5,143 nt of DNA from Thermoplasmatota archaeon (GTDB taxonomy: Archaea; Thermoplasmatota; Thermoplasmata; RBG-16-68-12; JAJISG01), in NCBI GenBank assembly GCA_022848835.1, contig JAJISG010000035.1:1-5143 (forward strand), written 5' to 3'. The stretch's first letter is position 1, and every line of letters starts with the position of its first letter. The notes beneath the pieces are model-generated. The model saw only the letters and a program-made list of their open reading frames with translations, was not told the origin of the DNA and searched no databases. Below, piece by piece: positions 1 to 5,143 of this stretch. The position numbers were made by a program, and so were the translations under genes.

Positions 1-236
1 TCAGTGGCGGCTGTTCTGGGATGGCTTACCAGATGGACTTCGTTCGAGAAACAGCCTCTGATAAGGACATAGTATGGGAATCGGGGGAGGTGAAGGTGGT
101 CCTGGATCCCATGACGGCCCTATACATCATGGGCTCGGAACTGGACTATAAGGAAGGCCTCATGGGAGCGGGATTCAAGATTAACAACCCGAATGCCAAG
201 GCCAGTTGTGCATGCGGTGAGTCTTTTTACGTGTAA
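1..236 (+). CDS. IscA/HesB-family iron-sulfur cluster carrier protein, 5' partial
   Basis: This is an A-type iron-sulfur scaffold or carrier, which in this family binds an Fe-S cluster (or iron) and passes it to apoproteins in the cytosol. The gene enters from the left edge; reading in frame from base 3 gives SGGCSGMAYQMDF, which holds the first conserved cysteine (bases 12-14). The C-terminus has the family signature GFKINNPNA followed by CACGESF, with the paired cysteines at bases 207-209 and 213-215, so all three ligand cysteines are present. About 77 residues are visible. The family is usually 105-120 long, so roughly 30-40 N-terminal residues lie outside. The ATG at base 21 is internal and not a real start, because the GGCSG motif precedes it. 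The gene ends at TAA 234-236, two bases before the next start, implying co-transcription. I cannot tell whether it is nearer to IscA, ErpA or SufA. Confidence 0.93.
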   Translation, partial: SGGCSGMAYQMDFVRETASDKDIVWESGEVKVVLDPMTALYIMGSELDYKEGLMGAGFKINNPNAKASCACGESFYV

Positions 237-238
237 GG

Positions 239-487
239 ATGGCCATGACCGAAGTACTGGACCTGACGGAGCTTCTGGGCAGAATCGAGCTTGACACCTT
301 CGAGGAGAAGCTACAGGAGCTGGACCTATCCCCCTATATGGGAAAGAAGGTCCAGATGAGGGGTTGTGCCCCTGTCTGGGCCCATCTGGCCGTAGCGGCG
401 AAACTGATTGGCAACGTGGAGGAGCTGGAGTTCCTCGTTGACGATGGAAGGGAGGGCAAACCCCTCAAGGTATATAGGCGGGAGTAG
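239..487 (+). CDS. Small conserved-looking protein of unknown function, weakly Csx3-like
   Basis: I do not recognise this 82-residue protein with certainty. It has an acidic helical N-terminal half (about residues 5-30), then KKVQMRGCAPVWAHLAVAAK (36-55), then a strand-like EELEFLVDD and a basic end. The G-x-APVWAHL segment (residues 42-50) followed by an amphipathic helix and a short strand recalls the C-terminal half of Csx3, where a G-x-[AG]PIWLY motif precedes a helix. That is a motif-level impression only, and no CRISPR locus is in view. There is no signal peptide or membrane segment. The ATG at 239 lies two bases after the iscA-like stop. A second in-frame ATG at 245 has AAGG (235-238) at a better ribosome-binding distance, so the product may be 80 residues. 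The tight spacing suggests one operon with the Fe-S gene. The single cysteine (C43) is next to the motif and could matter, but nothing shows it binds a cluster. Confidence 0.8.
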   Translation: MAMTEVLDLTELLGRIELDTFEEKLQELDLSPYMGKKVQMRGCAPVWAHLAVAAKLIGNVEELEFLVDDGREGKPLKVYRRE

Positions 488-522
488 CCCTCTTTCTCAA
501 ACCTGACAATGGGGTCGGGGGT

Positions 523-531
523 CTATAAATA
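523..531 (+). promoter_or_regulatory. Archaeal TATA box for the 844-residue coiled-coil gene
   Basis: CTATAAATA lies in an otherwise G-rich intergenic stretch (488-598). With the usual archaeal spacing of about 25-28 bases, transcription would begin near 552-555 and leave a leader of roughly 45 bases before the TTG start. That agrees with the presence of a Shine-Dalgarno there. The bases just upstream are G-rich rather than the adenine-rich BRE seen at strong promoters. The gene is therefore probably transcribed separately from the iscA-like operon, though read-through is possible because only a weak pyrimidine stretch (488-499) follows that operon. Confidence 0.65.
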
Positions 532-584
532 GACAGCTTGCGACTTCTAACACGTTGAGCTGAAATCTGGCACCGTGAGTTTCT

Positions 585-591
585 GGGGGTG
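585..591 (+). promoter_or_regulatory. Shine-Dalgarno that decides the TTG start at 599
   Basis: GGGGGTG ends seven bases before TTG 599 and contains the GGTG core complementary to the 3' end of archaeal 16S rRNA. An in-frame TAA at 593-595 rules out any start further upstream. The next candidate, GTG at 605, would be 13 bases from this site, so TTG 599 is preferred. Confidence 0.65.
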
Positions 592-598
592 CTAACCA

Positions 599-3133
599 TT
601 GCTGGTGGGTGACACGCAGGACGAGGAAACAGAGGCACTCTGCACGGTCTGCGGGGGCGTGCTGAAGCGGAATGGGGAGTGCACCGTCTGCGGCGCCCGC
701 CAGGAACTGAAGGATAGTGAGGCACAGGGGACCCCCCTCACTCCCGCCAAGGGCTCCAAGGACGCCTTTCTAGACGCGGTGAGCAAGATACCGGGTCTAG
801 GTCCTGTCAAAGCCGAGGCCCTCTACAACAGTGGCTATAGCGATGTGGAGCTTTTGGTCAAGGCCACTGTGGAGGAGCTGGCGGCGATCGAGGGGCTCGG
901 TGAGACAATGGCTCAGAATGTTCACAGGCACCTCCATCCGGCAGAGGACTCCAAGGGGGAGGGAAAAGAGGCGGTCCTGGAGATGTGGCTGAAGGGAGAA
1001 GCGGATGACTTGGATGCTTGGCTCGGGGTCGAAGGAGAGAAAACGAGTGGAGAGAAGACTGATGAGGAGGCGACAGAAGGGAAGGAGGACGGGGCACCAG
1101 TTGAGGGGAAGATAGAGGCGGAGGAAGCCAAACCTCTAACCACCGAAGCTCGCCCCACGGAGGGCTCCGTCGATGCCCTTCGCAGATGGCTGCTGGGAGA
1201 CGAAGAGGGACTGGAGGCGTGGCTTTACCAGCCGACACCCGAAGGTGAGGGTGGGGATTTGGCGGTTTCCGGGGAGTACGAGGGTGGTGAGGAGGTCGCC
1301 CAGCTGAAAGCTGAGCTGACGGAGCTGAAGAGGGCCATCAGGTCCGAGCTCGCCAATGTCAAGGAGGGTAAATTCGATCCAATTGGCTACCTGGAGGAGA
1401 TCGCTAGGCTAAACAGAAAGCTTCAACAGGAGGTCATGACCCGGAAGGAGCTGGAGAGCGATCTGGAACATATGGAGAAGTCCTCCAAGGCGGTCATCAA
1501 GTACGTCAAGTCCCAGAAGAGCCAAGAGGAGGGTCCTGAGGCCAAACGCAGGCTCGAGGAGGAGCGGCACGCTCGAAAGAAACTGGATATCGAGGTGAAG
1601 AAGTTACAGTCCCTCCTAGACGGAGCTAACAAAGAGATGCAGGAGCGTTTGAAGGGTCTACCTGAGGACATCAAAGACATCAAAGAGGCGGAGAGGCGAC
1701 TTGCGGAGAAGGAGGCAGAGCTGATTGCCAAGGAGGAGGAGCTCAGACTCGCGGAGGAGAAATCTGGATCGAAGAAAGGTGGGGTGACGAAGGCGGAGCT
1801 GGAGCAGAGGCTTCAGGCGGAGCTCACCGAGAAGGAGAGGGACTTCCTAGACAAGGAAGGCGATATGAAGAAGAAGATTATCGAATTGGAGGGGGAGGTG
1901 GGGAAGCTCAGGATTGAGGCAAAGCTAAGGGCTGCGGCAATAGAGCTGACCGCTATGCCAGAGGAGGGTATGGATGAGACGCTGGTTGAAAAGGCTGCCG
2001 ATCTTCAGACGAAGGAGAGGGAGCTCCTGCTCAGGGAGGAGGAGGTTGCCCGGCTGAAGGACGATCTGATCATGAAGGCGCAGGAGATTCAGAAGATCAG
2101 AGAACCGATGACCTACAAGGAGGAAGAGCTGCTCAGGCAGGAGGAGGATCTCATCTATCGGGAGAAGCTCCTTCAGGCGGACAGGAGGAAGATGGAGGCA
2201 GCAAAAGCTCAACCAGGGAATGTGGAAGAAGTGGCCCTGAAGGAGAGGCTCGAGTCCCTCAAGATGGAGATTACGAAGAAGGAGGAGGTGGTCAAGGCTC
2301 GGGAGAAATACCTCGATGGCAAGATGAAAGAGTTGAGGCTGAGGGAGCAGGGTCTCATCGATGATGAGATAGAATCCCGGGAGGAAGATAGGATGTTGGA
2401 GATGAAACAGGAAAAGGCGAAGACAGGGACCCCTCGCCTGGACGATCTCCTTCTGGGTGGTGTACCCTTTGGGTCCAATGTCTCTGTGTACGGCCCACCT
2501 TTCATTGGAAAGGAGATCATCGTAAACGCCTTCATGAGCGAGGGGCTGAAGAAGGGAATCCCCGTCCTCTGGGTTATCACAGACAAGACTCCCGAAGATA
2601 TTCGGGAGGAGATGCAGTACGTGTTATCGGGGTATGAGGAGTACGAGCAGCTTGGCTTGGTGAAGTACGTAGATGCCTACTCCAAGGGCATGGGGGCTGA
2701 TATGAGGGACCCCAATGTGAGATACATCGACGATCCTACGAACTATGAGGCCATACTCCAAGCCGTCGACGAGGCATCGAAGGAGCTGAAGGCGGAGCAG
2801 CCCTATTACAGGCTAGCCTTCCGATCGATATCCACCCTCATCGCCTATCTGGACCCGGCGACGACCTTCAGGTTCCTCCAGCCCTTTGCTGGCAGAAGGA
2901 AGAGAGACAGGGCCATCAGCTTCTACGTCATCGAGAAGGGAATGCATGGGGAACAGGAGATTCAGCTCCTTGGGAGCGTTATGGACGGTATGATTGAGTT
3001 CAAGGTCGAACAGCTCAAGACTTACTTGAGCATCAAAGGCGTGAGCGATGTCCAATCTCGAGCCTGGATACAGTACATGCACAGCAAGCAGGGCCTTAGC
3101 ATAGGCTCCTTCTCTCTGGACCACATCAAGTGA
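599..3133 (+). CDS. Zinc-ribbon/HhH/coiled-coil protein with degenerate RecA/KaiC-like domain
   Basis: This 844-residue cytosolic protein has no signal peptide or membrane span. Domains in order: a four-cysteine zinc knuckle (C15, C18, C28, C31). Next, two helix-hairpin-helix motifs, IPGLGPVKAEALYNSGY (64-80) and IEGLGETMAQNVHRHL (97-112), a sequence-independent nucleic-acid-binding fold. Then two copies of a Trp-Leu motif (127-142 and 194-209) separated by an acidic low-complexity linker, and a Lys/Glu-rich heptad coiled coil from about 232 to 605. Last comes a RecA-superfamily domain of the RAD55/KaiC/GvpD type from about 608 to the end, opening with TGTPRLDDLLLGG, with VLWVITDKTPEDIREEM (656-672) and MDGMIEF (795-801). 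The P-loop reads GPPFIGKE (632-639), so the Ser/Thr that ligates magnesium is Glu. At the Walker B position LAFRSISTL has R742 where Asp is expected. ATP hydrolysis is therefore doubtful. Start is TTG, fixed by an upstream in-frame stop and a good Shine-Dalgarno. By inference it is a nucleic-acid tethering or scaffolding protein; the function is not established. Confidence 0.93.
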   Translation: MLVGDTQDEETEALCTVCGGVLKRNGECTVCGARQELKDSEAQGTPLTPAKGSKDAFLDAVSKIPGLGPVKAEALYNSGYSDVELLVKATVEELAAIEGLGETMAQNVHRHLHPAEDSKGEGKEAVLEMWLKGEADDLDAWLGVEGEKTSGEKTDEEATEGKEDGAPVEGKIEAEEAKPLTTEARPTEGSVDALRRWLLGDEEGLEAWLYQPTPEGEGGDLAVSGEYEGGEEVAQLKAELTELKRAIRSELANVKEGKFDPIGYLEEIARLNRKLQQEVMTRKELESDLEHMEKSSKAVIKYVKSQKSQEEGPEAKRRLEEERHARKKLDIEVKKLQSLLDGANKEMQERLKGLPEDIKDIKEAERRLAEKEAELIAKEEELRLAEEKSGSKKGGVTKAELEQRLQAELTEKERDFLDKEGDMKKKIIELEGEVGKLRIEAKLRAAAIELTAMPEEGMDETLVEKAADLQTKERELLLREEEVARLKDDLIMKAQEIQKIREPMTYKEEELLRQEEDLIYREKLLQADRRKMEAAKAQPGNVEEVALKERLESLKMEITKKEEVVKAREKYLDGKMKELRLREQGLIDDEIESREEDRMLEMKQEKAKTGTPRLDDLLLGGVPFGSNVSVYGPPFIGKEIIVNAFMSEGLKKGIPVLWVITDKTPEDIREEMQYVLSGYEEYEQLGLVKYVDAYSKGMGADMRDPNVRYIDDPTNYEAILQAVDEASKELKAEQPYYRLAFRSISTLIAYLDPATTFRFLQPFAGRRKRDRAISFYVIEKGMHGEQEIQLLGSVMDGMIEFKVEQLKTYLSIKGVSDVQSRAWIQYMHSKQGLSIGSFSLDHIK

Positions 3134-3158
3134 GTCTAGTCAACGACCATCCGGTGAG

Positions 3159-3578
3159 TCAGGCCACCTCGATTCCCGAGGATCTCTTGCCTCCGCTCTT
3201 GATGTTGACTACCGGTAGGGGTATTGGAGGCGGCAGCCGAAGGTCCTTGGCGATGATCACAGACTCCTGAATGCAGCTGTTCATGATGGCTGTGTGTATC
3301 TCACTCGCCACCTCGTTGGGCATCTTTCCTGCCTTGGACCACATCTCGGAGAGGGAGGCGGCGTTGCCCTCATACTGCAGGCTTCCTTCGATCTTGATGA
3401 TACCTATCCCTGTGTAGTTGGCGGTGAATCTGAACTCGACGTTCGCTAGCTTGTCGTCCTTTAGGATGACCTGAGTAACGGTGCTGTTGTGATCCACCCT
3501 GACATTTCTCATGGGTTCCCCACTCCGGGCGAACCGCTTGGCATCGATCGAAAACAGCTCTAGGCTCTTTATAGGCAT
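3159..3578 (-). CDS. Archaeal conserved protein, SecB-like fold candidate
   Basis: This 139-residue protein looks like a small soluble archaeal family that I relate to the SecB-like fold, a chaperone fold that keeps client proteins unfolded. The pattern is alternating strands in the first half (KSLELFSIDAKRF at 4-16; NVEFRFTANYTG at 46-57; GIIKIEGSLQYEG at 59-71). A helical stretch follows (about 86-113), then the proline-rich motif LPPPIPLP (115-122) and a short disordered basic tail. A strand-rich front, one long C-terminal helix and a proline-rich end suit a SecB-type protomer, but the assignment rests on pattern memory, and a function in chaperoning is inference. The ATG at 3578 has no Shine-Dalgarno, but a TATA box sits 27-32 bases upstream, as for a leaderless transcript. 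It converges on the coiled-coil gene with only 25 bp between stops and diverges from tiaS. An internal ATG (residue 23) would delete the first strand and is less likely. Confidence 0.88.
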   Translation of the reverse strand: MPIKSLELFSIDAKRFARSGEPMRNVRVDHNSTVTQVILKDDKLANVEFRFTANYTGIGIIKIEGSLQYEGNAASLSEMWSKAGKMPNEVASEIHTAIMNSCIQESVIIAKDLRLPPPIPLPVVNIKSGGKRSSGIEVA

Positions 3579-3604
3579 CCAATTACCGGAGAAGGGACCT
3601 AGCC

Positions 3605-3610
3605 CTATAA
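3605..3610 (-). promoter_or_regulatory. TATA/BRE promoter for the minus-strand SecB-like gene
   Basis: On the minus strand this reads TTATAG, preceded by an adenine-rich AAAAAGGA (3611-3618) that resembles a BRE. The TATA centre is about 29 bases before the A of the ATG at 3578, so transcription should begin at or within a few bases of the start codon. That explains the missing ribosome-binding site. Confidence 0.6.
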
Positions 3611-3703
3611 TCCTTTTTGAACACCGAGAACGGCCTCATGAGCATCTGGCTACCTCTAGTCCTGTAGGTGAGATGCCATCGTAACCCTGGAGTGCTCCGT
3701 GCT

Positions 3704-3710
3704 GTTTATA
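3704..3710 (+). promoter_or_regulatory. TATA box for tiaS, implying a leaderless transcript
   Basis: GTTTATA, followed by G, has its centre about 28 bases before GTG 3735. That places the transcription start on or next to that codon. No Shine-Dalgarno precedes 3735, as expected for a leaderless mRNA. The box lies inside the longer reading frame beginning at GTG 3699, which argues against that upstream start. Confidence 0.6.
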
Positions 3711-3734
3711 GCCCCTCCCCGGATACGTCATCTA

Positions 3735-5090
3735 GTGGTCCTCCACGTGGGCATCGACGACACCGACTCCATGGAACGCATGTGCACAACCTATGTTGCT
3801 ACTGAGATCGTATCGAGATTCCGTGGCTTGGACCTGATCGGCTATCCCCGTCTGGTGAGGCTCAACCCGAACATTCCATGGAAGACCAGAGGGAACGGAG
3901 CGCTCTGTCTCCGGTACGGTGTGGGCCAGGGCACCCCCTTCCACGTGGGCCGAATTGGTGGAGAGAGAGTGGAGGCTTATCCAAGGTCGGGTCCGGTAGA
4001 GGCCAATGAGGACCTGTGGGAGACCTGTGAGGATGTGGTGATGGAACTGGCGGATCTGGAGGATCCAGAGGCGCAACCTGGCCTGGTGGTCACTCGCCGA
4101 AAGCCAAGCCCCGGGCTGTACTGGAGGGCCGTCACTGATGTGGTGAGCTGGAAGGAGGTAGAGCCTCTTCTGTCCCTGGTTGATTTCTACCTGGCCCCCA
4201 AAGGCATGAGGGGCCTGATCGGCTCCTTGGCGGCTATCTCCTGGAGACCCCGCGACAGGACATATGAGGTCCTCGCCTACAGGATGCAGGAGAGATGGGG
4301 CACTCTGAGAGTTGTCCGAGAAGAGGATGTCATGGCTCTAGACGAGAGATTCCCTACCACTTTCAACAACTACGACCATGATAATAGACACATGGCAGTC
4401 GTTCCCAACTCACCCTGTCCAGTTCTGCTGGGCATTAGAGGGGACGTAGCCGATGACCTGCATAGAGCGCTGTCCACCATAAAGTGCGAGGCCGTGGACC
4501 GCTGGATACTTTTCAAGACCAACCAGGGGACCGACGAACATCTCGTTAGGCGCAGGGTGCAGGATCTCAGGTCCAACATCTCCGCGATCGTGGAGGGGAT
4601 CGTCAGCGCCCGGCCCAGGGTCTTGGAGGGCGGCCATGTGGTTTTCCCTCTGGATGACGGAAGCACTGTGGATTGCGTGGCCTATGAGCCCACCAAGGCC
4701 TTCAGGAAGATAGTCCGAGAGCTGTATCCTGGAGATGGGGTGAGGGCGTACGGGTCCGTGAGAGACATACCCCGATCCCTCAATCTAGAGAAACTGGACG
4801 TTTTCGAACTCCGCCAGATTGTCGTGAAGGTGGCAAACCCCAGATGCCTCTCCTGCGGCAGGAGCATGAAGTCCGTGGGGAGGGCTGGAGGGTTCAGGTG
4901 CAGGCCTTGTGGTGCAAAGGCTCCTCCGGATGCGGCGGAGTTTCGTCCTCTTGATCGGGGTATCACCGAGGGGATTTTCGAACCTCCCGTAGCTGCCCGG
5001 AGACATCTAAGCAGACCGGTAAAGCGAATGGCGTTTTCCCGACAGGGGGAAGGCTCCGGTACACTCAGGACCCTGTTGACACGGCCCTGA
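3735..5090 (+). CDS. tiaS: tRNA(Ile2) 2-agmatinylcytidine synthetase TiaS
   Basis: TiaS uses ATP and agmatine to convert C34 in the CAU anticodon of tRNA-Ile2 to agmatidine, so the tRNA reads AUA as isoleucine rather than AUG. With a GTG start at 3735 the protein is 451 residues, slightly above the usual size of about 420. Visible parts: the kinase-like N-terminus GIDDTDS (6-12) and MCTTY (16-20); RLNPNIPWKTRGNGA (42-56); GMRGLIGSLAAISW (157-170); TTFNNYD (208-214) and CPVLLGIRG (228-236) of the ferredoxin-like domain; an OB-fold (about 296-353); a zinc ribbon (C371, C374, C389, C392); and the terminal EPPVAARRHL (416-425). This start puts Thr at position 18, matching the autophosphorylated Thr18 I recall for Archaeoglobus TiaS. 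Alternatives are GTG 3699 (463 residues, running through the TATA box) and GTG 3747. Arg15 stands where Gly is usual. A non-conserved tail of about 20 residues follows the family's normal end and overlaps the converging gene. Confidence 0.96.
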   Translation: MVLHVGIDDTDSMERMCTTYVATEIVSRFRGLDLIGYPRLVRLNPNIPWKTRGNGALCLRYGVGQGTPFHVGRIGGERVEAYPRSGPVEANEDLWETCEDVVMELADLEDPEAQPGLVVTRRKPSPGLYWRAVTDVVSWKEVEPLLSLVDFYLAPKGMRGLIGSLAAISWRPRDRTYEVLAYRMQERWGTLRVVREEDVMALDERFPTTFNNYDHDNRHMAVVPNSPCPVLLGIRGDVADDLHRALSTIKCEAVDRWILFKTNQGTDEHLVRRRVQDLRSNISAIVEGIVSARPRVLEGGHVVFPLDDGSTVDCVAYEPTKAFRKIVRELYPGDGVRAYGSVRDIPRSLNLEKLDVFELRQIVVKVANPRCLSCGRSMKSVGRAGGFRCRPCGAKAPPDAAEFRPLDRGITEGIFEPPVAARRHLSRPVKRMAFSRQGEGSGTLRTLLTRP

Positions 5091-5143
5091 TCGCCTCTTC
5101 CAGGACGTTCAGCCCATCGTCCAGTAGCTCTTCCTCAATAGTC
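5065..5143 (-). CDS. C-terminus of probable class III PLP-dependent aminotransferase, partial
   Basis: Only the last 25 codons are inside the window; the gene enters from the right edge on the minus strand and stops at TGA (5067-5065). The visible part includes TIEEELLDDGLNVLEEAI and ends AVSTGS. An acidic TxEEE..D.GL.ILEEAI helix is what closes many class III aminotransferases (acetylornithine, ornithine and 4-aminobutyrate types), where it follows a PPL motif. PPL would lie just outside, so this call is a short-motif inference and the substrate cannot be told. The frame stays open to the edge. The gene overlaps the last 26 bases of tiaS tail to tail. Confidence 0.55.
   Translation of the reverse strand, partial: TIEEELLDDGLNVLEEAIRAVSTGS

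Noticed and set aside
488..500. Pyrimidine-rich stretch after the 82-residue gene as a terminator
   Set aside because: The T content is low and interrupted (CCCTCTTTCTC). Archaeal terminators usually show a clear run of T, so I do not call it.
858..2586. Several long open frames on the minus strand (for example 858-1238, 1423-1731 and 2209-2586)
   Set aside because: They lie opposite the Glu/Lys-rich coiled-coil gene. GAG and AAG codons read backwards give Leu/Phe/Ser-rich frames without stops. The products are low-complexity, match no family I know, and have no promoter or ribosome-binding site.
3130..3160. Direct repeat GTGAGTC at 3130-3136 and 3154-3160 around the two converging stop codons
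   Set aside because: Seven bases repeated once at 24-base spacing is within chance, and there is no hairpin or T-run to make it a terminator.
3638..3667. Nine-codon plus-strand frame with an ATG start upstream of tiaS
   Set aside because: It is too short to judge, has no Shine-Dalgarno, and lies upstream of the inferred tiaS transcription start, so it would not be on that mRNA.
3699..3734. N-terminal extension of TiaS starting at GTG 3699
   Set aside because: The segment contains the likely TATA box, is not part of the TiaS family's N-terminus, and has no ribosome-binding site before it.
1..5143. CRISPR array, tRNA, insertion sequence or prophage elements
   Set aside because: I looked because of the Csx3-like motif and the tRNA-modifying enzyme. 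I saw no regularly spaced repeats, tRNA-like cloverleaf, transposase or terminal inverted repeats.

Overview
The window looks like archaeal, most likely euryarchaeal, chromosomal DNA. Three things point that way. It carries tiaS, an enzyme known only from Archaea. It has TATA-type promoters at 523-531, 3605-3610 (minus strand) and 3704-3710, two of them spaced for leaderless transcripts. It also uses TTG and GTG starts. A RAD55/KaiC-like protein with an HhH segment and a long coiled coil would fit Thermoplasmatota and their relatives, but that finer placement is a guess. The base composition and coding style look even throughout. I see no mobile element, CRISPR array, tRNA or rRNA.

Layout. 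Positions 1-236 (+) hold the C-terminal two thirds of an IscA/HesB-type iron-sulfur protein cut by the left edge. Two bases later comes an unrecognised 82-residue protein (239-487, +), apparently in the same operon, with a faint Csx3-like motif. A TATA box and an unusually clear Shine-Dalgarno then lead into the dominant gene of the window (599-3133, +). It encodes 844 residues: a four-cysteine zinc knuckle, tandem helix-hairpin-helix motifs, a duplicated Trp-Leu motif, about 370 residues of charged coiled coil, and a RecA/KaiC-like domain whose Walker motifs are degenerate. Facing it 25 bp away is a 139-residue SecB-like-fold candidate (3159-3578, -).

A 156-bp divergent intergenic region separates that gene from tiaS (+), with one TATA box for each direction. 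The tiaS start is best placed at GTG 3735, since the longer reading frame from 3699 would run through its own TATA box. At the right edge the last 25 codons of a minus-strand gene, probably a class III aminotransferase, overlap the 3' end of tiaS by 26 bp in a tail-to-tail arrangement.

The genes do not form one pathway. iscA plus the 82-residue gene look co-transcribed. The coiled-coil gene, the SecB-like gene and tiaS each appear to have their own promoter. The least described element is the 844-residue coiled-coil protein: its ends suggest a DNA- or RNA-binding head and a possibly inactive P-loop head joined by a long rod.
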